Source: CALCKU01 sp964571595 (GTDB lineage Bacteria > Pseudomonadota > Alphaproteobacteria > Caulobacterales > Maricaulaceae). Taken from it: 24,265 nucleotides of DNA. The position numbers and the translations under genes are program-made. The notes below the pieces were generated by a model. That model ran no database searches, had not been told where the DNA came from, and saw only the letters and a program-made list of their open reading frames with translations. The stretch spans positions 1 through 24,265 of the forward strand of contig CAZNCJ010000034.1 in NCBI GenBank assembly GCA_964571595.1. Reading direction: 5' to 3'. Position 1 is the first letter of the stretch; every line of letters starts with the position of its first letter. Below are positions 1-8,791 of this stretch, in pieces.

Positions 1-571
1 CAATAGGTATGCCAAAGACCGAATTTGGATGACCAACAGCCACGAGCATAACCGGTTTTTCATTTTTGCCGCGATTGCAGATGTCATTTAAATAGCCAAG
101 TTTGTCAGATTTATAAATCATGGAACCCAGACCGACAGAATGAACAGATGTGAGTAGCATGCCAACTGCCATGCTCGAACACATCATGCCTATATCAGCC
201 TCGACTTTGGTGTGAGGCGTGGTTTTTATTTCACGGGCGTTTTCATCACTGAAAACAGCTATCAGCCAAGGAGCATTTTCAAGAAATGCTAAATGCTGAT
301 CATTTTTTGCTATTTCTTGAGGGTATGCGGTAATTTCCTTAGCGCGTATCTTGCTTTTGATCTCTGAATTGGAAATAGCCACAAACCGCCAAGGCTGCAT
401 GTGGTCTACACTTGGCGCGCTAGTGGCGGCCCGCAGGCATTCTTTTATAACGTCTTGGGGAACATTATCACTGGAAAAATCGCGTATAGACTTCCGTCTT
501 CGCATCATGTCGGCGAAGCGACGGGCGATTTTTTCCATTTGGGATGGCGCAAATCTCTGATAGCCATCCAT
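1..571 (-). CDS. Nitroreductase-family FMN flavoprotein, 3' end cut off
   Basis: About 190 residues are readable before the frame leaves the window, so the C-terminus is missing. Near the N-terminus the stretch RRRKSIRDFSSDNVP, followed about 25 residues later by APSVDHMQPWRFV, matches the FMN-binding start of the nitroreductase superfamily, in particular the BluB/iodotyrosine-deiodinase-like branch. Later parts (ADIGMMCSSMAVGMLL, SVGLGSM and VAVGHPN) are the usual dimer-core and terminal elements. Such proteins are cytoplasmic homodimers that use NAD(P)H to reduce varied substrates; the substrate cannot be told here. I place the start at the ATG at 571; an in-frame ATG at 598 adds nine residues, and neither has a clear Shine-Dalgarno sequence. 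It is divergent from the uracil-DNA glycosylase-like gene. Family assignment is firm, function open. Confidence 0.85.
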   Translation of the reverse strand, partial: MDGYQRFAPSQMEKIARRFADMMRRRKSIRDFSSDNVPQDVIKECLRAATSAPSVDHMQPWRFVAISNSEIKSKIRAKEITAYPQEIAKNDQHLAFLENAPWLIAVFSDENAREIKTTPHTKVEADIGMMCSSMAVGMLLTSVHSVGLGSMIYKSDKLGYLNDICNRGKNEKPVMLVAVGHPNSVFGIPI

Positions 572-654
572 ATTATGAGGTTTTATAGCGTTTCGCATAG
601 TGAGCTTAAATAGATTAATCGTCGAACTTATCTTATAAAGATGAACAAAAAGAA

Positions 655-1281
655 ATGCACAAAAACGTGATGTCAGAAGAATTTGCAGTTCCAGAAGGTG
701 GTGTTTTTGCGGAAATTCGTAAGTGCAAATTGTGCTTATCAAGCAATCCACCAATTCCTGTCACGCCCAGACCCATTATTTGCGGTACTTCCAAGTCAAA
801 AATCCGGATCATCGGCCAGGCCCCCGGAACGCGCGTTCATAATAGTGGCATTGCCTTTGATGACCCCTCAGGGGATAGATTGCGAGACTGGTTGGGTGTT
901 AAGCGGGATGTATTTTACAATGAAGATATATTTGCGATTACCCCTATGGGATTTTGTTTTCCGGGCTTGGATAAAAAGGGCGGAGACCTTCCGCCTCGTA
1001 AAGAATGCGCGCCTTTCTGGCAGCCAAAATTGAAAACTGAATTCCCTAATGTCGAGCTGACTTTATTAGTCGGCATGTATGCTCAGAAATATTACCTGCC
1101 CAAAAGAAAGTATAAAACCCTGACAGAAACCGTAAAAAACTGGCGTGAATACGCCCCGGACATCTTACCACTGCCGCATCCCTCATGGCGAAATACGGGC
1201 TGGATTAAAAAGAATCCCTGGTTTGAGGAGGTTACACAATATTTGAATGATAGAGTTGCGACCTTGTTAACACTTGATTAA
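655..1281 (+). CDS. Uracil-DNA glycosylase superfamily protein, probable [4Fe-4S]
   Basis: 208 residues with uracil-DNA glycosylase superfamily motifs: motif 1 is GQAPG at 54-58, followed by SGIAFDDPSGDRLRDW (the uracil-pocket region in related enzymes), and motif 2 is HPSW at 175-178. Four cysteines, C24-x2-C27, C101 and C118, sit with almost the spacing of the cluster ligands in family 4 enzymes, so an iron-sulfur cluster is likely. Motif 1 has Gln where family 4 has Glu (GEAPG), so catalysis may differ from the model enzymes. The expected role is removal of uracil or a related base from DNA at the start of base-excision repair. It stands alone and is divergent from the nitroreductase gene. 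An ATG at 670 is an alternative start. The family call is confident; the subfamily is not. Confidence 0.85.
   Translation: MHKNVMSEEFAVPEGGVFAEIRKCKLCLSSNPPIPVTPRPIICGTSKSKIRIIGQAPGTRVHNSGIAFDDPSGDRLRDWLGVKRDVFYNEDIFAITPMGFCFPGLDKKGGDLPPRKECAPFWQPKLKTEFPNVELTLLVGMYAQKYYLPKRKYKTLTETVKNWREYAPDILPLPHPSWRNTGWIKKNPWFEEVTQYLNDRVATLLTLD
1266..1281 (-). promoter_or_regulatory. CtrA-box-like sequence
   Basis: Read on the minus strand this is TTAATCAAGTGTTAAC, an exact fit to the Caulobacter CtrA consensus TTAA-N7-TTAAC. It overlaps the last codons of the glycosylase gene and lies about 110 bases upstream of the secreted-protein gene. By eye I found no other exact match in the intergenic DNA. Binding is inference; an AT-rich chance match is possible. 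Confidence 0.3.
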
Positions 1282-1391
1282 TCGCGTGGGTTAAAGGCGA
1301 CTTTACCTTATTTCTACACACGATAATAATTTTTATGTCCTAGAGATGATTTAATCCGAATAATCGGGGTAAATACTTTTGGGAAAAAAAT

Positions 1392-2207
1392 ATGTCTTTT
1401 AAAAAATTAGCTTTAGCAGGCGCTTCTGTTGCCATGCTTTTTGGAAGTACTGCAAATGCTTCCGTTATTGATAGCCCATTCTTCCAAGTTTTGGGTGTCG
1501 TTGTTGTTTGGGGTGGTACATCTGCTACAGATGAAACGCCTATCGTAAATGACTTTGTTCTTTTGACACCTGCTTCTGGTGAAGCTGGTGCTGATCTTAT
1601 CGGCGGTTCTGCTGTTGATGGATTTACAATCGTAACAGGCGATCTTGACAGCACTATTGGTGGTGAGAGCTTTACCGACGGAAATTCAGATGGTGTTCTG
1701 GATGCTTCTGACAGCTTATCATCATTCAGCCTTGACAATACTGTCGATAGTTCTGGTCTAGTATCAAGCTATAAGTCTTCTTTTTATGTTGCTTCTAACG
1801 CTGCTTTCGACATTTACGCCGAAGCTGACGCGGCGCCAACTGCAACTGATGACTGGGCAGCACTAACAGGTGCCGAAGCTCTTACGAATGATAAGATTTC
1901 TTATTCTTTCGCACCTGCTGTTGCGGGTGGAGCTGCTGAAACCGGAACACAGGGAACTGTGAATTACGGTGCTAACGCTCAAGATCCGTCTGCAGCTACG
2001 CAGCCTACACTGTCAACACTTGCTGATATTGACACAGGCCCAACACAGGTCTTCGCAGGTGCTCAGCGTACAGCGAGTGCACGTGGTAGCTTGGCTTCAC
2101 AGTCAGTACGTTTTGATGCTGAATATGCTCTTGATCAAGGTTACGACCTGTCATTGGGTGTCGGTACAGTCACGACTAACGTAACTTACACAGTCTACGT
2201 ACCATAA
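1392..2207 (+). CDS. Secreted acidic protein with an EF-hand/dockerin-like loop, unknown function
   Basis: 271 residues that I do not recognise. Residues 1-23 form a Sec signal peptide (basic MSFKK, hydrophobic core, then ANA before Ser24), so the product is exported. The mature part has no cysteine, is very rich in Asp, Ser, Thr and Ala and contains only about five Lys/Arg. Residues 96-107 (DGNSDGVLDASD) fit an EF-hand or dockerin calcium loop: D1, N3, D5, G6, L8, D12. The C-terminal part (residues 225-271) reads as alternating beta strands ending TYTVYVP. Codons are strongly T-ended (GCT, TCT, GTT) compared with neighbours, and the gene has its own terminator, both suggesting abundant expression. 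A surface-layer, pilus-like or matrix protein is a guess from composition only. That it is a real exported protein is well supported. Confidence 0.8.
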   Translation: MSFKKLALAGASVAMLFGSTANASVIDSPFFQVLGVVVVWGGTSATDETPIVNDFVLLTPASGEAGADLIGGSAVDGFTIVTGDLDSTIGGESFTDGNSDGVLDASDSLSSFSLDNTVDSSGLVSSYKSSFYVASNAAFDIYAEADAAPTATDDWAALTGAEALTNDKISYSFAPAVAGGAAETGTQGTVNYGANAQDPSAATQPTLSTLADIDTGPTQVFAGAQRTASARGSLASQSVRFDAEYALDQGYDLSLGVGTVTTNVTYTVYVP

Positions 2208-2233
2208 TAAAATAAGCTCACGCAGAACTTATT

Positions 2234-2268
2234 GAGAGGTCGTCGGGTTTCCGGCGGCCTCTTTTTTT
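2234..2268 (+). terminator. Rho-independent terminator of the secreted-protein gene
   Basis: GAGGTCGTCGG (2236-2246) pairs with CCGGCGGCCTC (2251-2261) through 11 positions, two of them G-U, closing a GTTT loop, and is followed by seven T (2262-2268). It lies 27 bases after the stop codon at 2207. The minus strand lacks a T tract after the stem, so it serves the plus-strand gene. Confidence 0.88.
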
Positions 2269-2306
2269 GCACAACTGATAAGTCAGAACTTTAGTCCAAT
2301 AATATC

Positions 2307-3605
2307 TTACTTAAAATGTATATTGAGGAATTGTAGAAAGGCTGGCCAATCCTCTTTGACAACGCCGTGTGTGCCCGAGCGCATCCAGAAAGCTATATCT
2401 GCCGCGGGTTGGAAGTCTGCGAGATTAGTTTGGGTGAGACCTTTTTTCGCGTAAAGTTGATAAACAGGTGTTGCGCCTAGTCCGGCATTATAGGCTCCAT
2501 TAGGATCTGACCAGACATCACGGCGGGCATTGCCGAGTAAAATAGGGCGAGGCGCAGCCAGAGCGAGCAGGTAATGCTGATCATAGGTAAGATTGCTCTC
2601 TGAGAAATTAGACGAAAACCAATGCGGGAATTGCTCGGTAATAGCAGCAACTGTCTCTCCGGGTTTATCGCGCGACAAGGAAGCCCCGCCAGTACCCGAT
2701 TGGTGTGCGATAGCTCCGTCAATATTTTCGTCAAAAGCCGTCGCGAGGAGGGCGGTTTTACCGTATCTGGAATGGCCGTAAAGAACGGCCTTTGAGAACT
2801 CGCCCTTGGATTTTAGATATTTGGCAATAAGCGAGTATTGTTTTGCCCAAGCGCCAATAGCTCTATAGCTGGCAGGTGTGTCCGTAGCTGCAAAAAAACT
2901 GGAAAGCGCGGCCAGACCACTTTCACGGCTATCTGGGATAAATTCGGGCGGATAAAGAATGGCAAAACCATAGCCAAAATCTAATATATCCTCAATAGGC
3001 GGTGTGCGTATATAACGCCCAAAAATAAAGCTCGCTATTCCCTTCAAGATACTGCCGCCGTCGCAACTAAATGTTATACCTTCTGGTTGGGATAGACCCG
3101 CTTGTGGGAGGACATCATTGACCGGACAAAAGCTCTGCATAATAATTATAGGGTATGCTTCTTTACGCGGGGAGGGTGCTGTGATGGCAGGTTTTACAAC
3201 GACAAGGTCAAAGGCTTTAGAACTCGCATTCCTCGCATTTGAGGCAGATGGTAGAGATATCGCCATGCGGTGATGTTCAATTATGCCGCGTCCGCCAAAA
3301 TGTAGTGCGTCTTTTTGAGTAACAGATAAGGTTTGTAGAGTTAACTGGTCCGGATAGGGGCCGTATATTTCTTTTTGCAGCGTGTCTTTAATCTGCGCTT
3401 TCTGGCTCTCCCATTCGGAGAGGTTGGTCAGATTGGAAAGTGATGGTTGCGCGGTATTGCCAGAGGGTTTTTTAGAGGCTGTCTGTAAAATCATACCCGC
3501 CGTGCTGCATGAAGTAAGAAGGGCGTAAATACATATAATCGCCAGAGTTAAACTGGCTGTTTTAAATCGATCAAAAGTGCGTCTTTTAACTAAGTTCGAG
3601 GGCAT
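2307..3605 (-). CDS. CE15-like (glucuronoyl esterase-like) alpha/beta-hydrolase lipoprotein
   Basis: 432 residues. A basic N-terminus and a hydrophobic stretch lead to LLTSC, a lipobox with Cys33, so the protein is probably a lipoprotein anchored facing the periplasm. The nucleophile elbow GHSRYGKTAL carries Ser279 and resembles the carbohydrate esterase family 15 motif GCSRxGK. Further family-like segments follow: SGTGGASLSR at 303-312, FPHWF near 326, DQHYLLALAAPRPIL at 342-356, and a C-terminal catalytic His413 in SGTHGVV. CE15 enzymes cleave glucuronoyl esters between lignin and xylan, but many bacterial members have unknown ester substrates. The start codon overlaps the end of metC by 20 bases, so it is the last gene of the sulfur operon although no sulfur role is evident. 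The catalytic acid is unassigned. Confidence 0.8.
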   Translation of the reverse strand: MPSNLVKRRTFDRFKTASLTLAIICIYALLTSCSTAGMILQTASKKPSGNTAQPSLSNLTNLSEWESQKAQIKDTLQKEIYGPYPDQLTLQTLSVTQKDALHFGGRGIIEHHRMAISLPSASNARNASSKAFDLVVVKPAITAPSPRKEAYPIIIMQSFCPVNDVLPQAGLSQPEGITFSCDGGSILKGIASFIFGRYIRTPPIEDILDFGYGFAILYPPEFIPDSRESGLAALSSFFAATDTPASYRAIGAWAKQYSLIAKYLKSKGEFSKAVLYGHSRYGKTALLATAFDENIDGAIAHQSGTGGASLSRDKPGETVAAITEQFPHWFSSNFSESNLTYDQHYLLALAAPRPILLGNARRDVWSDPNGAYNAGLGATPVYQLYAKKGLTQTNLADFQPAADIAFWMRSGTHGVVKEDWPAFLQFLNIHFK

Positions 3606-4734
3606 TGAGAGCTTGATCTAGGTCCTCTTTCAAATCGTCCAAATGTTCAAGGCCACACGCAAATCTTACAACTGGCCCGCCAAATTCTGTATCATATTTA
3701 CGTTTTAATTGCGGATCACAATAAATCACAAGACTTTCATAGCCGCCATAAGAAAAGCCAATGCCAAAATATTTAAGCCTATTGATGAATCTATGGACTT
3801 CCGCTTCGGTGCAGGGTTTTAAAACGACGGAAAATAGAGCGCCGCCTCCGGTAAAGTCACGTTTCCAAAGGGCATGATCTGGATGTTGCTCTAACGCTGG
3901 ATGTATGACCTGCGCGATTTTCTTATGTTTTGCGAGGAAACTAGCAAGCTCATAGCTTGTCTTTTCTTGGGCCTTAAATCTATGGGCGACAGTCCGAAAT
4001 CCGCGTAAGATTTGATATGCGTCATCGGGCGAGGTGGCATTTCCAAGATATTTTGCCGTCAGCTCGACTTGTCGGGCTATAGTGGCTGAACGACTAATCA
4101 CGGCCCCAAAAAGAATATCGCTATGACCGCCAAAAAATTTAGTTGCGGCGTGTACGCTAATATCCGCGCCGAGCTTGAGCGGGTTTAGAGTAAGCCCGGC
4201 TGACCACGTATTATCGACAATGGTGGTAATTTTTTTTGCCTTAGCAATTTCGCAAATAGCAGGAATGTCTTGAATTTCAAGTGTCAAAGAGCCGGGGCTC
4301 TCAAGACATATTACCGAGGTGTTCTTTCGGATCAGTTTGGATATATCAGCGCCGATCCGCGGATTATATATCTCCGTTTCTATATTCATTTTCTTTAGGA
4401 AATTATCACAAAAATATCGGGTAGGGCCGTAAGCACTATCGGTGAGTAAGATATGATCTCCCGCCTTAGCCTTCGCCAAGATGGGCAAAGTACAGGCTGC
4501 TAAACCTGAAGGTACGAGTGTTGTCCCGCTACCGTCTTCAAGTTCGTTAAATAGGGTTTTTAGCTGGTCATGCACCTCGGCCCCATGACGCCCATAGCTA
4601 CGTGCATCTGACGTATATAAATCTTCTGAGCGCTCAAATAAAAGCGTCGAAGCCCTTGTAATGGAAGGGTTTACGGAGGTACCTTTGCCCGCTTTTGGAC
4701 GTCCCTTATGTGTGAAGTATGTTTCTTTTTTCAT
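3586..4734 (-). CDS. metC: Cystathionine beta-lyase (Cys/Met metabolism PLP enzyme)
   Basis: 382 residues, usual length for the trans-sulfuration PLP family. Visible marks are YGRHGAEVH near 48-55, PSGLAA near 75-80 (cofactor loop), AYGPTRYFC near 101-109, the DNTWSAG segment near 174-180, and the PLP lysine K199 in ATKFFGGHSD. MetC converts cystathionine to homocysteine, pyruvate and ammonia in methionine synthesis; related members cleave cysteine or methionine, so substrate choice is inferred. The reading frame has a GTG immediately before this ATG (4737), and either could start translation. The gene follows sseA after about 40 bases and overlaps the esterase gene downstream, so it belongs to the cysK-sseA-metC transcription unit. 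Confidence 0.88.
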   Translation of the reverse strand: MKKETYFTHKGRPKAGKGTSVNPSITRASTLLFERSEDLYTSDARSYGRHGAEVHDQLKTLFNELEDGSGTTLVPSGLAACTLPILAKAKAGDHILLTDSAYGPTRYFCDNFLKKMNIETEIYNPRIGADISKLIRKNTSVICLESPGSLTLEIQDIPAICEIAKAKKITTIVDNTWSAGLTLNPLKLGADISVHAATKFFGGHSDILFGAVISRSATIARQVELTAKYLGNATSPDDAYQILRGFRTVAHRFKAQEKTSYELASFLAKHKKIAQVIHPALEQHPDHALWKRDFTGGGALFSVVLKPCTEAEVHRFINRLKYFGIGFSYGGYESLVIYCDPQLKRKYDTEFGGPVVRFACGLEHLDDLKEDLDQALNALELS

Positions 4735-4776
4735 CACTTTACTCTAATAAATGACACGACTGTATACGGCGCGCGT

Positions 4777-5618
4777 TTAAGATATTTCCACTGGAGCGTC
4801 TTCAATAGATCCATTTGTGTCACCCCATTCTGCCCAGCTACCGTCATATAGATATATATCCTTCGCCCCAAGACGTGCGAGGTTAAATGCCAGACCTGCT
4901 GCGGTAATACCAGACCCGCATGTTGTGACAATGGGACTATCTAGGTCAAGACCAACTCTATCAATCATCGCCTTTATCTCTTCCAAAGAAATAAATTTAT
5001 GCGCCTTATCGCGCAAGGTGCCAAAGGGTAAAGACAGGCTGCCGGGTATATGCCCAGAACGCAGGCCGGCCCTAGGTTCAGGACTTGTACCATCAAACCT
5101 GCCTTTTGGCCGCGCATCTACTATTTGTATCGCGCCGAGTTTCTCTTTGAGTGCCGCCTTATCAATGACCCCCGCTTTGGGATTTGAAGGGATATATTTA
5201 CTTGGTACTGTTGGAATAAAGGATTGCTTTTGCAAGTTATGTCCGGCTTCAATCCAAGCTGGGAGCCCCCCGTCAAGCACGGAGACTTTTTCATGTCCAA
5301 ACATGCGTAAAGTCCACCAAAGTCGCGGGCTGGAGAACAGGCCGTGGCGATCATAACAGACAATATGATCTTCTGGAGTTAGCCTCATTCCTGACATGGC
5401 CTTTGTAAAGATATCTGTACTTGGCAACATATGCGCCATGGAGGCGCTTTGATCTGCAATCAGGTCAATATCGAAAAATTGGGCACCGGGTATGAAACCT
5501 TGGGCGAGCTTGGCTGCCTCTCCCGGGAGGCACCATGTTGCGTCTAGGCACTTGACCTTATTTTGCGAGAGTAATGCCTGTAAATCGTCGACACTTATCA
5601 GGGCAGCATGAGAGGGAT

Positions 5619-5631
<13 letters not shown>
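4777..5631 (-). CDS. sseA: 3-mercaptopyruvate sulfurtransferase
   Basis: 284 residues with two rhodanese domains. The N-terminal domain has WCLPGEAA near 33-40, GFIPGAQFFDID near 45-56 and the inactive-domain segment YDRHGLFSSPR near 93-103. The C-terminal domain has VDARPKGRFDG near 171-181, RSGHIPGS near 191-198 and the active-site loop CGSGITA with Cys238. That loop is the mercaptopyruvate type (CG-S/T-G-V-T-A), not the thiosulfate type (CRKGVTA). The enzyme moves sulfur from 3-mercaptopyruvate to thiol acceptors in the cytoplasm. The ATG lies inside the end of cysK (13-base overlap), which implies translational coupling, and metC follows, so cysteine synthesis and cysteine-derived sulfur transfer are expressed together. 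Confidence 0.93.
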
Positions 5632-6617
<986 letters not shown>

Positions 6618-6621
6618 GAAT

Positions 6622-6629
6622 CTCTCCTT
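6622..6629 (-). promoter_or_regulatory. Shine-Dalgarno site of cysK
   Basis: AAGGAGAG on the minus strand, six bases before ATG 6617. It is one of the strongest ribosome-binding sites in the window and decides the cysK start against the frame-open ATG at 6647. Confidence 0.85.
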
Positions 6630-6694
6630 GCCGACACTATATGTCATGAATTGAGCGGTGCAAGTATAGATAACTATTTAAAAAATCAGGGGGG

Positions 6695-7960
6695 CTATTT
6701 CCCGCTATTTTTCTTTTTTTCTTCTCGCGCTTTGCGCTTTTCCTCGCGCTCACGTTTTAGATCGACGGGCGTCACAGGGCTATCAATGACTTCAACAATT
6801 TCATTATCTTGGAGCAAGGGCACACGTTTTGGTAAAATGCCGGAATCAAAAACCGTCTGTACGCGTTTAGGCGCATTGAGACGTAAATCTTCATAAAACA
6901 GATTTGAGGGAAGCGTTCGGAATTTGGCTCCGAATTTGAAGCGGGGACGCCTTAAGCTCCGGCTTTTGGGTTTATCGATCAATAAAATCCCGTCCATACA
7001 TTGCGCACCTGTTTGTTTAACGAGTGGGGCTGGCCAAGTTTTCGGATCAATCCCTTCCGCTGCGATACCGCCCTTGTGCAATCGTCTGGGGGCATAATCG
7101 GTCGTGCGGTTCCATAAAAGTGGATTAACACAAAGCAAAGGCCTGCCTTCCACTATCGTATAGTCTTTTTCTCCGTAGACTTTCGCTTGAGAGATAAACC
7201 TCTTGGCCGTGACGCTTTCATCAGAGGTGAAAGCACCGAATGCAACGACGCAACCCGCGTCAATTTCTGTTTCACATGGTTTAAGTTTGGGAAAACTGGT
7301 TTCGAACTTATCCAAGGGCAGAGGATGGTCGATAATATAGGCAGCGGCCAAGCGTTTATGCAGGTCGCCTTTTTGAAAAAAATCTTCCAATATACGCTGG
7401 ACATGTGAAGCGCCTTGCCCGTGCCCCGCAATAATGATGGGGCGTTCGGGCGGAGAATGGTTTAGGAAGGTTTCAAACGCTCTTTTTACATCCATATAGG
7501 CTAAATTTTGCGCGCGCCTTGCATCCTCCCGATTGGTTAAAAACGTATATATAGAAGATTGCCGATAATAAGGCGCAAATAAACGCCCTGCACTGGCATA
7601 GGGGGCGACATAATTTGGCCGAACAATGCGTTGTAATTTTGTGATGCGACGGTCATCATCGACAGGAAGGTTCCAATGCTCACCGCCTCTATAGACTGCC
7701 GGTACCACGATAAAAACATCCCCTAAGGTTTCCTCGGTAAACGGGTCAACTTTGAAATCAGGTATAGAAATCCAGCTCTCAGGATTAGAGTAATCGGGCG
7801 CAGTCGGTTTAATATAGGTTTGAAAGGGTTCACCCGGGTCTTGCACTGATTGGAATATGGCGTCGCGATTTATATAAAGTGTGAATAGAATTAACCCCAA
7901 TATGCCGCAAATAATTGCAGTTCCTAGTCCGGGTTTTAAAAAATGTCTTAAATTCGTCAT
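6695..7960 (-). CDS. Membrane-anchored DUF3089 alpha/beta-hydrolase-like protein
   Basis: 421 residues. Residues about 11-30 form one transmembrane or uncleaved signal segment (GTAIICGILGLILFTLYI), placing the rest outside the cytoplasmic membrane. The body shows DUF3089 features: DVFIVVPAVY at 81-90, W96, FAPYYRQSSIY near 128-138, and IIIAGHGQGASH at 175-186 in the place of the alpha/beta-hydrolase nucleophile elbow. The elbow reads G-H-G-Q-G, with Gly181 (codon GGG) where the catalytic Ser would be, so activity is doubtful. The C-terminal 25 residues are a Lys/Arg/Glu-rich helix. It is upstream of cysK on the same strand with about 78 bases between them and may be a separate unit. No substrate is known to me for this family. 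Confidence 0.82.
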   Translation of the reverse strand: MTNLRHFLKPGLGTAIICGILGLILFTLYINRDAIFQSVQDPGEPFQTYIKPTAPDYSNPESWISIPDFKVDPFTEETLGDVFIVVPAVYRGGEHWNLPVDDDRRITKLQRIVRPNYVAPYASAGRLFAPYYRQSSIYTFLTNREDARRAQNLAYMDVKRAFETFLNHSPPERPIIIAGHGQGASHVQRILEDFFQKGDLHKRLAAAYIIDHPLPLDKFETSFPKLKPCETEIDAGCVVAFGAFTSDESVTAKRFISQAKVYGEKDYTIVEGRPLLCVNPLLWNRTTDYAPRRLHKGGIAAEGIDPKTWPAPLVKQTGAQCMDGILLIDKPKSRSLRRPRFKFGAKFRTLPSNLFYEDLRLNAPKRVQTVFDSGILPKRVPLLQDNEIVEVIDSPVTPVDLKREREEKRKAREEKKKNSGK

Positions 7961-8054
7961 ATCTCTATTTTAAAATACCACGTATAGGCATAATGAACCA
8001 GATGAGTCTGTACAGTCTTTCGTGCCGACATGACGTGTTTTTAATGGAATTCAA

Positions 8055-8738
8055 ATGACAGATCGTAGTGCAACACCTGATAAATCCCAAACCAGCCTGT
8101 TTCGGTGGATTAGAAATCGCTTCTTTACAGGTGTGATCATTGCGCTACCTATTGTAGCGACTATTTGGGCGGTGACATGGTTTGTCCAAAAAATAGATGA
8201 AAATGTCCTGAAATTCCTTCCCGGAGAGTGGAATCCCAAAACTTATCTCGGTTTTGATATTCCGGGGCTCGGCTTGATAATAGCGATTGTACTTTTATTT
8301 GTTCTCGGCGTTTTGGCGTCAAACTTTTTCGGCAATGCGATTATTAAATCCGGCGAACGCCTACTGGCTCGCGTGCCCGTCGTCAGCCCAGTCTATAATG
8401 CTCTAAAGCAAATCGTTACAACTGTTGCAGATCAAAAAGACCGCGCTTTTCGGGATGTTTGTTTGATTGAATATCCCAGACCGGGATTGTGGGCGATAGG
8501 GTTTGTGACGGCTGATCTGGAAGGGGCGCCCAAGACCTATCTTAAAGAAGATTATGTCTGTGTTTTCGTGCCCACTACGCCAAACCCGACATCTGGCTTT
8601 CTATTGTTTTCAAAATCCACTGATATTCAGATATTGGATATGACACCAGAGGAGGGGGCGAAGATGATTATTTCCGGCGGAATGGTGACTTCAAATGAAG
8701 ACCTGAAAGACCTCCAAGCGCGTATCGAGAAAAAATAA
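8055..8738 (+). CDS. DUF502-family inner-membrane protein
   Basis: 227 residues. Two hydrophobic segments, about 24-44 (FTGVIIALPIVATIWAVTWF) and about 69-92 (PGLGLIIAIVLLFVLGVLAS), indicate a two-pass inner-membrane protein. After the second segment comes the family's conserved stretch with RVPVVSPVYNALKQI near 114-128, then FVPTTPNPTSGFLLF near 176-190, a glycine/proline-rich motif typical of DUF502. The molecular role of this widespread family is not established. A weak TGGA precedes the ATG. It is divergent from the DUF3089 gene and convergent with recG, so it is probably transcribed alone. Confidence 0.88.
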   Translation: MTDRSATPDKSQTSLFRWIRNRFFTGVIIALPIVATIWAVTWFVQKIDENVLKFLPGEWNPKTYLGFDIPGLGLIIAIVLLFVLGVLASNFFGNAIIKSGERLLARVPVVSPVYNALKQIVTTVADQKDRAFRDVCLIEYPRPGLWAIGFVTADLEGAPKTYLKEDYVCVFVPTTPNPTSGFLLFSKSTDIQILDMTPEEGAKMIISGGMVTSNEDLKDLQARIEKK

Positions 8739-8752
8739 GATGCTATTGGCTG

Positions 8753-8791
8753 GCATTCACCCTAACCAGCATTCACCTTATCCAGCATTCA
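8753..8791. repeat. Three short tandem copies, 16-base period, at the recG 3' end
   Basis: GCATTCAC begins at 8753 and 8769, and GCATTCA at 8785, with similar bases between (CCTAACCA and CTTATCCA). The third copy encodes the last residues of RecG and the stop codon lies in the second unit, so the other copies look like duplications of the gene end in the convergent DUF502-recG gap. Confidence 0.7.

Noticed and set aside
1288..1312. Possible terminator after the uracil-DNA glycosylase-like gene (GGTTAAAG/CTTTACC)
   Set aside because: The stem is short and needs a bulge, and the following bases (TTATTTC) are not a clean T tract.
4817..5356. 179-codon plus-strand frame opposite sseA
   Set aside because: It lies wholly opposite a well-supported gene, has low-complexity composition and no family features.
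6636..6663. Promoter-like TTGCAC, 16 bases, TATAGT upstream of cysK
   Set aside because: The -35 has only three matches and the start would fall on the Shine-Dalgarno site, leaving almost no leader. Not strong enough to annotate.
8749..8770. GCTGG/CCAGC inverted repeat as a shared terminator for the DUF502 gene and recG
   Set aside because: Five base pairs over a 12-base loop with no T tract on either strand; explained better by the tandem copies.
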